Shown here piece after piece: positions 44,848-56,723 of a DNA stretch of 64,000 nt. Below the pieces are notes generated by a model. It had not been told where the DNA came from. It saw only the letters and a program-made list of their open reading frames with translations, and ran no database searches. The stretch is from assembly GCA_928212115.1 (NCBI GenBank), contig CAKMRJ010005634.1:121736324-121800323 (forward strand), written 5' to 3'. This DNA comes from Lactuca virosa. Lineage: Eukaryota > Streptophyta > Magnoliopsida > Asterales > Asteraceae. Made by a program: the position numbers and the translations under genes. Position 1 is the stretch's first letter. Every line of letters begins with the position of its first letter.

Positions 44848-44854
44848 TTATATA
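44848..44854 (-). promoter_or_regulatory. TATA box of the LARD LTR
   Basis: TATATAA on the element strand (GGGTATATAACCC). The same site is at 51331-51337 in the other LTR. Confidence 0.7.
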
Positions 44855-45225
44855 CCCGACTCTCATACAACTTCAACCCATAATGACATAAATGGACCTT
44901 CCTTCTCCAATTTCTTTTAAAACAAACCTACAATTTACCCTTTTAACCCCTGCCTTCAAAACTCTTTACAGATTGAGTCCGAAATTTACCATTTAGCCCT
45001 TAGCTTCCAACATGTTTTCATATTAAGTCCCAATAATTACCCAATAGTCCTTGTCTTCATAATTATCCACGAAACCAATCCGAAACTTAAACATTTAACC
45101 CCCGACTTCTAAAATTGTGACAATTATCTCTTCGAGACCCACCTTTGATATTTAATTATTTATTTTAGGGCTACTATTCGTTCATTACTTTATTTATTTA
45201 TCCACTAAATAAACGGGGTGTTACA

Positions 45226-45240
45226 ACTCTCCCCCACTTA
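45226..45240 (-). promoter_or_regulatory. Polypurine tract
   Basis: ACTCTCCCCCACTTA on the + strand gives AAGTGGGGGAGAG on the element strand, next to the 3' LTR. Confidence 0.85.
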
Positions 45241-48200
45241 AATTAGATTTCGTCATCGAAATCATTCCTTACCACTCCTACACGCCCAACTATTCAAGTA
45301 ACATGGTCACCATCCTGACACACCCTAGCCTTTCCAGGATAACCGTGACCAACCTTCGCAAAGCCCTAAAATCCGCCGGTAAATGAATTCCTCGCGACAA
45401 GATCACATCTACTTCGTCTGAAATCTGCTATCTCGAGAGGGTCTGAATCCCTGACAGACCACTCATACTAAATCATTATCGTTGAATCTAGTCTGTTTAT
45501 CCCTCAACTAACTACTCAACTTCTGATAACCTGTGGTTCCCACTAGAAAACTGAAATCACAGACCCAATTATCCATGCAGGTCATTTAGCATAACCCAAA
45601 CAATCTGTTATTCCGTCCGAACTTGCAACCTAAAACACAAATACTAATACTGCCCAAACGCTGAAATTTCCCGAACACTGAACTGCCTGAAGCAGTATGT
45701 TGCCACATGGCTGCTTTCCAAAATCTAACGAGACCTCCCTTGTCTCAATTCGTTCATCAACCATCTGAAATACCGGGTTCCGGCCCGGCTGCGGAGCCAA
45801 AGGACTCTCTACTTAGTCGACTCACACGACTTCTGAATGAAATCCTTATTTGGAACTAGTTGCCACTAGTTAGCATGCTACTGCGAATCCAAAAACTTTC
45901 TGATCTAACCAATCGGTTCCATGCGTCAAATCCTGTCATCATCAAATCCAAGACTAAAAGTGATTGCTACCTGACCAGTGGTAGCCTTATGTCACGAACG
46001 ACCTTAAGCAGTCCACTGCTTCCTTGCTCTCGTAGCCGTATGGTGCTCCTACAGTCTTATCACTGGCTTAACCAGGTCTAATCCGTCTGGGTAATTTCGA
46101 AATCCTATCCGTGGATTTCTATATCCTCACTGCTACACCCGAACTGGTGGGTACTACTGTTCCTTCTGCGTCCTAACAACGCGCTCATGCCACCTACCAA
46201 CCAAGTGAAGGCTGCGGCTACACCCATAGACTTACATCACTAAAGTACTATCTGCTAACCTCGTGAATGCTACGGCTACACCCGCAGAATTACAACACTC
46301 CCATACCAACTGTCCATTAGTGAATGCTACGGCGCCCCCGTAGTCTTACAACACTTCCATACCAACTGACCATTAGTGAATGCTACGGCTCCCCCGTAGT
46401 CTTACAACATTTCCATACCAACTGAACATTAGTGAATGCTACGGCTCCCCCGTAGTCTTACAACACCCTCATCCTAACACAACCGTAGCCCAATACCTTG
46501 CCCCTAATCTATTGATTCAAAACGCATACAGAGTCGAGCACGCACTCCACTGAACACCCAAACTGAACTCTATCCATGACTGGAGCCCCAACATGCTTCC
46601 CCAAATTCTGCTATCAAGCCCCCAAGAAAGACGCGGTTCACACGCTGGGGAGTTCTACCGAACTCCAAACTCGCACCACCCTCAAACCAAGTAGCCACTT
46701 GGGCCGCCTTTTCCTCGAGAAGTCCATCCCGGTCTCATACCTGTCCCTGTCCTGAATACCTGCGTGATTCTCCCCCCACTTAGATTCGACTAAGTCTTCG
46801 CAATACATGAGATTTGAAGGATTACCGATCCTTCTCACTCATTAATAACCAACTGCTGACAACCTGCTTATTGTCTGTGCGAGTGCTATAGGCCCAAACC
46901 CCCCAGGGACCACGCAGCTCCTAAAGATCAGACAAACAATTCCCGAATCCCAGCGAGGCTTATAATCTCAGACGCCTTAAAATGATGCCCCATCTATATC
47001 TTGAAGTCCAAATACCCGATGCCCATACCAAAGCCTCTACAGTAAACCACTTCCCCTAGCGCTTCCAAAAGCAGACTCGAGCACCATGGCTGAGTCACCA
47101 ATCCTGTCCGCAGACCTTCCGCATCATGTCCCTGAACCGATCTCGACCATAGACCCAGATAACATCGAACGTTCCAAACCAGCAATGAAAGAAACGACCT
47201 TCACTAATCACCCCGTAACTCACGGTATGCAAATGGCATATGACAAATGTGTGAAGGCATAATCCAATCACAAGCAGGGCAACAGACCCAGAGATACACT
47301 TTACTAAAACCCTCGAAACGAGAACTCCCTCGTGCAGTTTCCTGCAAGTACCGCACTAAATTCGGACGTGCTAGCCTCTCAAAACTGACTCGAACTCTTG
47401 GATCTCTTCCTGAGGCCCTCCAAGGTATGTGCCTGATCTGATCCCCTCTCCCCAATGTGCTTCAAATCAATCACTGCTCTCGAGCTTTAGAAATCATGTC
47501 ATTCACGGTCTCGCACCCTAACCCACTCACCAGCTCAATCGTCAACGGCTGAACTGCAGTAGCTGAAACAACCTCTGCTCTACACCGAGCTACTAACTAT
47601 CCCCAAGACATAGTCTCCAATCCCAAAAGTGCAATAGAACGCACAATCAATCCGTGTCGTCCGATACGAGAGATCCACAGCGATCTCAAAATCCTGACAG
47701 TCCTCCCGCTATCTGGCTCCCCACCGGTGCCGAGACCAAACCCTGGTCCTCCCTCATGTGTGCTCATCCTCATCTGGCAAAGCAGCTATTCCCACTATCA
47801 GAATATAACCAAGGATTCCCCTTTCTATCAGCTTCTCAAATTATCCAAGACTCTCACTGATTCGAGTATGGATCCTGTGATTTCAGTAGTACGGTCCCAT
47901 ACTACCTTCCACACCTATCCATACTTTCCTCAGCAATCCTTCCGAATCCTCTAAGTCACCTACCTCATTGATGCACCAAATATCCGCTAAACAACAACAC
48001 AATATTCACTGAAGGACCTCCTTGGCTCCCCCTAGGCTTCCAACCTCACTGAACCTCCCCAACTAACTCACTGGAGCATATCCTAGGCTTTCCTAGGTTC
48101 CCAACCTCGCCCTGCCATCAGCTGCTGAGGAACTCCCCATGATGCCAGCCATCCACCTCCTGGATATCGTCATATCCACTTAGTATCTGACTCCCATCAC

Positions 48201-48870
48201 TCAAGAGTTCAACAAAGCACAAAGCAAGCAGCATTCGTGCAGTAGCACTCCGATCTAAAGAACTATCCTAGAACATTTCGCCCACATGTCACGACTCGCG
48301 CTGTCCACATCCATCCATCCTCACTGTCGGCTGCCTTATGCATGCAAATTATACATAGAACAGGATCTAAAAGACTGTCGAATAATAGACTCTACCCTAG
48401 GACCACAACCAAACAAGGAATAGGAAATAAGGCCAAATCAATTATTCTAAGGCTATAAGATCCTAACCGTATATAATTTTAAAAGCATACACATAGCAGT
48501 TACAAATACCAATTATCATTCTCAGTCCAGCATGGCATCCAATATTCTCGCGACTACAAGCATCACATATCAGGCCAACCTATTGCTGACTACTCAGCAC
48601 TAGCATGCAAGTCTACCAGATCATACAACATACACGTGCATCTTCCCTAGCCCTAACTAGCATGCAATTCACAGATTCATAAACCAAGTCATAACAGACA
48701 ACATAAGTGGGTATTCTGGGAAACTTACTTGAGCTCGGCTGATTGCAGGCACCACACCATTTCTCGTCTTATAAATTCTTTACTTAAAACAATTTTCTTT
48801 TGAAAACTTTACAGATCCTCAGTTTGAGTTCAGGCACACCCGAAAGTATGTCTGAATCCCTCAAACCAAG
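45241..48870 (-). other. LARD interior without coding capacity
   Basis: 3.6 kb without gag, protease, RT or integrase motifs. The ORFs are short and show no conserved residues. It includes a minisatellite at 46206-46470. The end next to the polypurine tract (GATGACGAAATCTAATTTAAG on the - strand) resembles the 3' end of gypsy pol genes, which hints at gypsy ancestry. Confidence 0.75.
46206..46470. repeat. Minisatellite, about 58-bp period
   Basis: GTGAATGCTACGGCTCCCCC and GTAGTCTTACAACACTTCCA recur in about four and a half units inside the LARD interior. The left units are more diverged. Confidence 0.88.
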
Positions 48871-48882
48871 GCTCTGATACCA
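48871..48882 (-). promoter_or_regulatory. Primer binding site (tRNA-iMet)
   Basis: GCTCTGATACCA on the + strand, two bases from the LTR start at 48885. Confidence 0.93.
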
Positions 48883-48884
48883 AC

Positions 48885-51708
48885 TTGTAACGTCCCAAAA
48901 ATCAAGGGTAAATTTTTTATTTTTAATATAGCTAAAACACTGATACCATTTATTTCAAACACCTCAAGTCATCATTAAGTAAAACATTTGTCAGAGTTCA
49001 TCCCAAAATCAATCATTGCGGAAATCATAGGTGTGTGCACTGTGATCAATCCGAGCGCTTCGTTTCCAAATCGATGATACCTGAAACCAAAACTGTAAAC
49101 CGTAAGCACAAAGCTTAGTGAGTCCCCCCGGAGCATACCCCACACACAATCCACATAACACATACCATACTAGCTATAAAAGCTACATATGTCACATAAG
49201 CCATGCATACATAAAACCTAGGAAAGCCATGGGCTACCCCACATGGTCTTACTTCCAATGTCATGGGCTACTCCACATGGTATTTACCTAGGACTGCCAT
49301 GGGCTACCCCACATGGTCTTACATCCAATGTCATGGGCTACCCCACATGGTCTTTACCTAGGACTGCCATGGGCTACCCCACATGGTCTTACATCCAATG
49401 GTACGGGCTCCCCTCGGGGTCTTCCATGCAAGTATCACAAAGACAACTAGCAAAACACATAACATATAATCACTAGCATACCACTTAGCATAAAGCTAAC
49501 TATCATACCACATATCTCTACTACAGCTAGCGTAACACATAACATAAAATGGGCCGGCCTTGGTGCCTTAGACTCATTGGTATGGTGAGAAGACTCACCT
49601 GGCACTGGTGAAGTCCCGTAGATAAAACGCCAGCTGTTGGTTGACAGATTCCCGAACTGTCAACATCAAACAATACCCAATTAATAATTGGGTTCCAAGC
49701 CCAAGGTCCAACTCACACTCCAAAGACCCAAAAGCCAAGTAATTGGCCAAAGCCCAACATATGTCCCAATTTTCCAAATTGGGCCCAGACCTCTACATGG
49801 TCTCTCCTTAAGGACCATTCAATTATTCTAGTCCAAACTCTTGGTATTCCCATGGCCCAATATCACATAATCATAAAGGCCCAATTATGGCCCATCTACG
49901 GCCCAATTTTCCAAATTGAGCCCAAACCCACACATACGGGCCTTACTGTAAAGCCATAGAATTATTTAGTCCATTTACTTATTCTTGGAAAGCCCATTAG
50001 TAGTCCAATCACCAAAGCCCAAAAGAAAGGCCTAACTCAAGGCCCAAGTGAAATTAGGGTTTTCACATGAAATGACGATTAGGGTTAAGTGTTCCTACTT
50101 AACCCATTAAGTACTTAATCCATTAAGGACTTAATCCATTAAGTCCAATATTGCCTTAGGTTAATTTGCAAATGTATATTAATTAATATCTTAAGTTTAT
50201 TAATTAATTCTCGAGCGGTCCCGATCAATCCCAAAATTAGGGTTTCATGACATTAGGGTTTTCCAACCCAATACTAGCCCATTAGTCACATGTTTGGGCT
50301 TTTATGTCAATTTGGGCTTCATTGGGCCCATTAGGGTTTCATTGGGCCCGCTAGGGTTTATTAGGCCCATTAGGGTTTTAGTCCCTTGTCCAAACATCCC
50401 AAACGAGTCACAATACAAACGAGGCACACCGCCACTCGACACGGCGGCCGGTGGCGGCAGCCACCACCTCACGGTGGTGTTTTTGAGATTTCTTACTATT
50501 CCGATCAATTACAATGTTACAACACGATGTCCAAACACACACAACTCACACTAAGCTACACACACACACTCATAAATGACAAACACACACACACAGCCGC
50601 AGTGTGGCAGCAGGTGGTGGTCGGAGGTGCTAGCCACCACCTCACGGTGGTGGTGGTGGCTCTTCTCATGAAATCCGGCCAAGATAACCACACACACCCG
50701 CTCTTCTGTTTGAAAACGAGTCCAGCCACCCACCTGGTGGCATACGACGGCGATGGCGACACAATATGGCGGCTAACTGCGGCAACAACTTCGTCTTCGG
50801 CGGCTACCACCATGACCGGCTGCCATGGTGGTTCTTCATGGCTTTTACTCGACTATAAACCCACACACACGAGCGTCCGTATCACGAACCACGAACACTG
50901 CCACCATCCCGTTAGAACAATCCAACTTTGGCAGCAACAATGGCACTACGACCAGCAGGGGGCAATAGCGGCCACAGTCGGCGACATCGGAGTGCATCAG
51001 ACGACATGAGTTACGACAGTGGCCCCTTGGTGGTCATTGCGTGCCACCAACGAACAGAAGAAGAAGAAGAAGAATGAAGGAAGGCGGCTTAGAACATCAC
51101 AACAGTCGTGGTATCGGCCTCGTTCGTTGTGGGGGTCACAACAGCGACTTAGCACCAAGAGATAAACGGAGAAGGAGAAGAGCGACGACTTCTGGTGGTT
51201 GCTATCGTCGGCGGTTGACGATCGCGTTACAGCTTTAGCATGCAAGGGGTGGCGGCCGGAGGATGAAAAGGGAGAGATGGCGGCTGAATTTTAGAGCATT
51301 TAGGGTTAGGGTTTGACGGGAATGAAAGGGTTATATACCCGACTCTCATACAACTTCAACCCATAATGACATAAATGGCCCTTCCTTCTCCAATTTCTTT
51401 CAAAACAAACCTACAACTTACCCTTTTAACCCCTGCCTTCAAAACTCTTTACAGATTGAGTCCGAAATTTACCATTTATCCCTTAGCTTCCAACATCTTT
51501 TCATATTAAGTCCCAATAATTACCCAATAGTCATTGTCTTCATAATTATTTACGAAACCAATCCGAAACTTACACTTTTAACCCCCGACTTCTAAAATTG
51601 TGACAATTAGCTCTTCGAGACCCACCTTTGATATTTAATTATTTATTTTAGGGCTACTATTCGTTCATTACTTTATTTATTTATCCACTAAATAAACGGG
51701 GTGTTACA
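48885..51708 (-). repeat. 5' LTR of the LARD-like element, 2824 bp
   Basis: It starts TGTAACGTCCC and ends GGGGTGTTACA. It keeps the roughly 570-bp segment lost from the partner (50246-50813), which is GC-rich. That segment contains the hairpin-forming CCACCACCTCACGGTGGTG twice (50461-50479 and about 50634-50652). ORFs over it (e.g. 50386-51009) are His/Thr-rich low-complexity readings. Confidence 0.92.
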
Positions 51709-51713
51709 CAGAG

Positions 51714-53440
51714 TGTCGCATAATAACGCTTGAGATAGTGCACGCCGCACCATCAAGCCTTGTCATTGCCCTTGGGCTCAGATGTACCTTAAACAATTCC
51801 ACAAACTGTAAGCTAATGCTAAGTGAGTTCCCAAGAGCATACCCCACACACAATCCACATAACACATATCATATTAGCTATAAAAGCTACATATATCACA
51901 CAAGCCATGCATATAACATATAAGGAAGCCATGGAAACCCTCCAGGGTCTTACACCTAGTGCCACTGGAACCCCCACGTGGTCTTAAATACCTGCCATGG
52001 GAACCCCCACATGGTCTTCCTGCCAAAGGAACCCCCGCATGGTCTTCTCTACCAAGCAAATACAATACAAACTAAACATGCAAATATATACTAGGATGAC
52101 ATGGAAACCCTCCAAGGTCTGATACAAAATGTCACGGGAACCCCCCAGGGTCTTCCATACAAATATCATACTAACATAATGCATAGTCAATCGACAATCC
52201 ACATATCATAAAATGGGCCGGCCTTGGTGCCTTAGACCTATTGGTATGGTGAGAAGACTCACCTCTCGAATGCTGAACTGACAAGCTAAGATCGGATAAT
52301 CCCACGTACTGCTCCAACTCAACTGCCTATAATCATCATGAGATTAGCTTGTCACAAACCCGAAATACCATAAATACCCTCAAAGTCAACCCTGGTAAAC
52401 TATGGTCAAAGTCAAGGTCAACAATCAATGTTGAGCTCAACTCGTCGAGTGCATCCTAGCAACTTGTCGAGTTCCTCCCGAGTCCAATCCATTGAATCCA
52501 TTTCAACTCGCCGAGTCACTTAAGTGACTCGTTGAGTTCATCAAATGTCCAAAAAACTAAAAGTTCATGCAGTCCCAAAACCCTAATCCTCCACCGCACT
52601 CATTCAGAATCTCAAAAACGGGTAAACCCTACCTGACTCGTCGAGTCAACTAAGGGACTCGATGAGTTCCTTCAGTCCCTTTTGTGTTCAGCCCTTTTCA
52701 GTGGGATCTAAGGTCCCAAACTTCTGATCCACCCTCCCCTAGTGTAGTTACCACGTAAAGTTGCAAACTTTACGTGAATGCAAGGCCTCACAAGGCTAAA
52801 ACATCAAAACTAAGCTCCCTACAATGTTTTTGTGCATGGAAAGGGTCTAAGTTGGATAAAGTAGGAAACTTTGTGTCATTGGGGACCTAGAGAGGTCCAG
52901 ATCTGGAACCATATCCTTGTGATAAGTCCAAATCCGAGTATGACCCCATTTTGCACCAAAATAGCCATTTACTTCTAAGAAAAGGGATCTAAGCAACTAG
53001 AGATCAAGGTAACGACTTTATACCTCAAGATGGTGGCCAATACAAAATAGATGTCAGGTCTATTTCTTCTCTCCTTGATCCTTCTTCTTCAAGCTCCAAA
53101 ATCCTTCACAACCACACCAAAATTGCTCACAAAAGATCTCCCTCTCACTCAAGAAGGTGCAAGGTCCAACTAGGGTTTTCTCTGGCGAATAAGGTGGTAA
53201 GGGAGGCCACAAGAAGCGGATTATGTTCTTTAAATAGGGTGAAAACCCTAAAAATTAGGGTTTTCCTTTACAGCGCCTACTCGTTGAGTCGGGGTCTTCT
53301 GACTCGTCGAGTAGGATTTAAAATCCACGTCTTCATAATAACTTCTACTCGACGAGTTAGAGCTCCCCAACTCACCGAGTCAATGCACAAAACCCTAAAA
53401 AAAATTAGATAAATTAAATAATACCCGGAACAGGTGTTAC
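51714..53440 (-). repeat. Outer LTR, second part (1727 bp)
   Basis: Continuation of the LTR begun at 42841, ending GGTGTTACA. Together the parts give about 1.86 kb. It shares the general plan of the inner LTR (AAGCTACATAT, GGGCCGGCCTTGGTGCCTTAG, a GGAACCCCCACATGGTCTT repeat at about 51930-52155) but is clearly diverged. A TATA-like TATTTAAAG (- strand) is near 53230. No second LTR of this element is in view. Confidence 0.82.
52439..53382. repeat. Cluster of ACTCGTCGAGT palindromic motifs
   Basis: Exact ACTCGTCGAGT at 52440-52450, 52636-52646 and 53302-53312. One-base or two-base variants (ACTTGTCGAGT, ACTCGCCGAGT, ACTCGTTGAGT, ACTCGATGAGT, ACTCGACGAGT, ACTCACCGAGT) lie near 52472, 52503, 52527, 52658, 53279, 53348 and 53371. 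All are in the U3 half of the outer LTR. Confidence 0.88.
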
Positions 53441-54223
53441 ACACACATCGATTTTTATTCAAGAACACACATCGATTTCTTTTCAAGAACTCAAACATGC
53501 TTTCAAAATCGAAATTTGGGATGAAGATGTTTAAGAACATATACATCAATTTATGGGAAGAAGATGTTCAATTTAGGGTTTGTTTATTCTTCCTGTTTAT
53601 GTAATATATAGCGAGAGCAAGGGAAAAAAAACAGGTTTGATTTTCTTTTTCAAATTTGTTCCAGATTCGGACACATATGAGTTTTTTTTTCCAGATGAAC
53701 ACCCAAGAACGATGAAACACAAGAACAAACCCAGATTAGTGGGTTCTTGAATGGCTTCTTCCATTTGTTACAGATTCAAATGTTTGTGTATGTGTGTTCT
53801 TCTTCAGTTTGTGTTCTTCATCAGTCCAAGTTCTTTGATTTTGTCACATACTGAAACAATTTATGTGTTTATGCTCTTGAGTTCATCATATTTGTTCTAT
53901 ATTTATTGATTGGAGCATCATGAGTGTGTGTATGTTCTTAAATAGATTAAGTTGAAGAATGGATATGTGTCCGTTCTTGATCTAAAAAATAAAAAATCAA
54001 ATTGTTTTAGATTTTTGGCCTGAGACTTACCGGAGAACATGTTCGGAGTCTCATTGGAGAAGAAAAGACTGCCAGAAACCGGCTAAACCCACACTAACCG
54101 GTCATAAGGGTAAGATATGGATAGAGAAACAAGTTTAACGGGCAAATGTAGATAAAAAAAAACTTCCAGTGACTAAAAATGTACAAACCAAAAAAATATG
54201 TTACTCTTTTAGGTCATTATCCC
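53441..54223. mobile_element. Probable MULE remnant with one terminal repeat
   Basis: The right end, read in reverse complement, begins GGGATAATGACCTAAAAGAG and continues like the arms of the foldback MULE at 61893-62930 (TATTTTTT.GTTTGTACA). No matching left terminus is in view, so the left border is arbitrary. The interior has no transposase. A 25-bp tandem repeat lies at 53440-53490 (ACACATCGATTT.TTTTCAAGAA). Confidence 0.55.
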
Positions 54224-54224
54224 A

Positions 54225-54906
54225 AATAATTATAAGACAAAGAAATGTCATACGTTTATACAAGAAAAATATCTCAAACTCAAAGTCGGTGTGTCAAAAG
54301 GCCATTTCATTGTTCTCGAATGATATCCGTTATCCATTTTCCCCTCACTATGTCTTGGCTTCTGCCGGTCCTATACTTTTCTAAACATGCATTTTCCAGC
54401 TGAAGAAAGTGGAGAGTAAAGTAATCCGATAAACCCTTAACGCCAAACACAAAACGAATAACCCCACTAAGCTACACACATCAAAATCCACATTACAATT
54501 CTGAATTCTCTTCTACAACACATTCATTTCACCCATTTTAGTTTTCAACCCACCATTTCTTCTGGGCATTTAGGGTTTTATCCGCATCGGTAACTTCTCA
54601 AGGAATTATCGTCCCTTCAGTTTACGAATAACAAATAGATGCAAATTTGAGCATTAATAAGAATTTCATTTATGGGTTTTGAAATGTTTCTCTTAATTTT
54701 GTGTATAGAGTCAAAAAATAGCTTACTTCGCCATTATATGAGTTTGAAAGATGTGGGGTTATGGTATACATCTCCTTAATGAGCACTTTAATGGTCTTCT
54801 GTCATAAAAACTTGTTGTTTTCCAATCAAAGATCCACCAGTCTTAAACCATTATATTTTGATAGTCCTGTTCACGTAATTGGTGTCGGAAGGAGGAGAAT
54901 CAGAAG
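54225..54906 (+). repeat. Duplicated segment, copy 1 (5' UTR or promoter-like)
   Basis: From AATAATTATAAG onward it matches 63432-64000 almost base for base over at least 567 bp. The sequence has a leader-like look: CTTCTACAACACATTCATTTC, TAGGGTTTTATCCGCA and TCGGTAACTTC (a possible splice donor). No coding sequence is recognised. On the right it is cut by the end of a - strand copia element. Confidence 0.85.
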
Positions 54907-55272
54907 GTTAGATTTTATCATAGCCACTTGTGAGATGGTGTCATCATAGTCAATCCCTGGGGTTTGAGTAATTCCCTTTGCTACCAGTCATGCCTTAAAT
55001 GTGTGCACATTTCCATCCATGTCGGTCTTCTTCTTGAAGATCCATTTATAACCGACTGTCTTTCGACCAGGTTCTTGATCAACAAACTTCCAAACTCTGT
55101 TGTCACACATGGACTTGATCTCGTTGTCTATCACCTCTTTCCATTTGATAGTCTCAGGGCCTGCCTTTGCTTCCTTGTAGTTAGCTGACTCATACAAATT
55201 TATCAGTGTTTGATCATTGAAAAAAGTATCACCATATGACGTTATATGGAAACCATAGAACGTTGGTGACAT
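54907..55272 (-). pseudogene. pol: Copia RT N-terminus, truncated
   Basis: Readable: EAKAGPETIKWKEVIDNEIK, VWKFVDQEPGRKTVGYKWIF and KKKTDMDGNVHTFKA. A stop at about 54988 follows, then a further DTISQVAMIKS block directly at the break. All catalytic aspartates of the palm lie beyond the break. Confidence 0.88.
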
Positions 55273-55458
55273 GCTAACTCTACTAGAATGATGAAGAGGT
55301 AATGAATTGTCAACTGACTCAACCTGAATTTCTTCCTATGGTTGGGTGCTAGTGTCTTCTAAGGCTCCTTTATTGGTTGACTTTTGAATCTCTTCAAGCT
55401 CAATTGTGTTCACACTGTCCTCTTTACATATGAGCTCTCTCTTGCGAAAGACTCCTCT

Positions 55459-56654
55459 TCATGCTATAAAGACCACGGTTTCACTATTTTTGTCGAACAA
55501 ATATCCAAAAGACTTTTGTGGGTAGCCAATGAAAATACATCTCTCACTTCTGGCTTGTAGTTTGTCATGAGTCTCTCGTATAGTGAAAGCTTCACAACCC
55601 CAGACCTTGATATGTGCTAACGAGGGAACTTTTGTTGTCCACATCTCGTGAGGTGTTTTGGCAACCTTTTTAGTAGGGACAAGATTGAGGATATGCCGGC
55701 TGTCTCTAAGGCATACCCCCAGAAGGAAATAGGAAGAGTGGCTCGACTCATCATGGAACGAACCATGTATAACAAGGTCCGATTGCACCTCTCAGCCACA
55801 CCATTAAGTTGTGGTATTCTAGGAGGAGTTAATTGTGAAACTATTCCACATTCCTTGAGTTAGTCGTGGAACTTGATACTAAGATACTCTCCTCCTCTAT
55901 CAAATCAGATCATCTTTATCTTCATATCCAATTGATTCTCGACTTCATGTTTAAACTCTTTGAACTTTTCAAAGGTTTATGATTTATGTTTGATTAAGTA
56001 AATATAGTCATATCTACTACAATCATCTGTAAATGTAACATAAAATCGATTAGCATCTCTAGTGTTAGATCTGAAGGGTCTACACACATCTGTGTGTATG
56101 AGGTCCAACAAACCTTCACCTCTTTCACAAGATCCACTGAAAGGTGATTTTGTCATCTTGCCCAAAAGACAAGACTCACATTTATAATTTGGTCTTAGGT
56201 CAAATTATTCCAACACTCCATCCTTTTGGAGTTGGGCGATGCGTTTGTTGTTAATGTGCCCAAGACGACGATGCCACAAACATGCCTTGTCTAAACCGTT
56301 AGACGGATCAATATGAAATACACTATTGCCTAAGCTATCAACACAAGTCACAGTTTCATACACACCATTACAAGGTAAGGCTTCAAATATAAAAATGCCA
56401 TTTTTATAAACTAGAATTGAACCATTCAAATCATTAAAAGAGTAACGAAAACCTTGTCCGAAAAATGCATGAAATGAAATAGTGTTTCGTATCATTTTTG
56501 ACGAATAACAACAATTAATCAAATCTAAACTAACTTCACTACTAAGCACAAGATAATAAGTCCCAATCTTGGTAATAGGAGAAGATCGCCTATTTCCCAT
56601 GACCAGATTCATCCTCCAATGCTCCACCTCTTCACTTTCTTTTAGTCCTTGCAA
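55459..56654 (-). pseudogene. pol: Copia protease tail and integrase (decayed)
   Basis: GAG-pre-integrase (ACLWHRRLGHINNKRIAQL) lies in the 56205-56654 frame. The integrase N-part (DLIHTDVCRPFRSNTRDANR) is at 55977-56165. The C-part (MAERCNRTLLYMVRSMMSRA, HILNLVPTKKVAKTPHEMW) is at 55459-55799. Frameshifts and stops separate them. The protease motif before 56654 is damaged. Confidence 0.87.
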
Positions 56655-56723
56655 ATTAGAAAAAATGTGAAAACCATACCCTGTATCAAGGACCCAAGAA
56701 CGAGTAGATTGTGAGTTATTAGT

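Larger units (their letters stand above)
42973..45225 (-). repeat. 3' LTR of the LARD-like element, 2253 bp
   Basis: It starts TGTAACGACCC and ends GGGGTGTTACA. TATA box (- strand) at 44848-44854. It lacks about 570 bp present in its partner (50246-50813), with CATG(A) at both deletion borders. A basic ORF at 44468-44833 lies on the opposite strand of the transcript-like GC-rich part and is not considered a gene. Confidence 0.92.
42973..51708 (-). mobile_element. Complete non-coding LTR retrotransposon (LARD-like), TSD CAGAG
   Basis: LTRs at 42973-45225 and 48885-51708 are flanked by CAGAG at 42968-42972 and 51709-51713. It has a primer site and a polypurine tract on the - strand. The 3.66-kb interior shows no gag or pol domain in any frame. 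I call it a large retrotransposon derivative, mobilised by proteins from elsewhere. By eye the LTRs differ at about 20 sites in 1.36 kb, so it is older than the element at 20865-30191. It sits inside another LTR of a related type. Confidence 0.9.

Noticed and set aside
50386..51009. 207-codon open frame
   Set aside because: Low-complexity His/Thr-rich reading across CAC and GTGG repeats in an LTR, opposite to the element's transcript and absent from the partner LTR.
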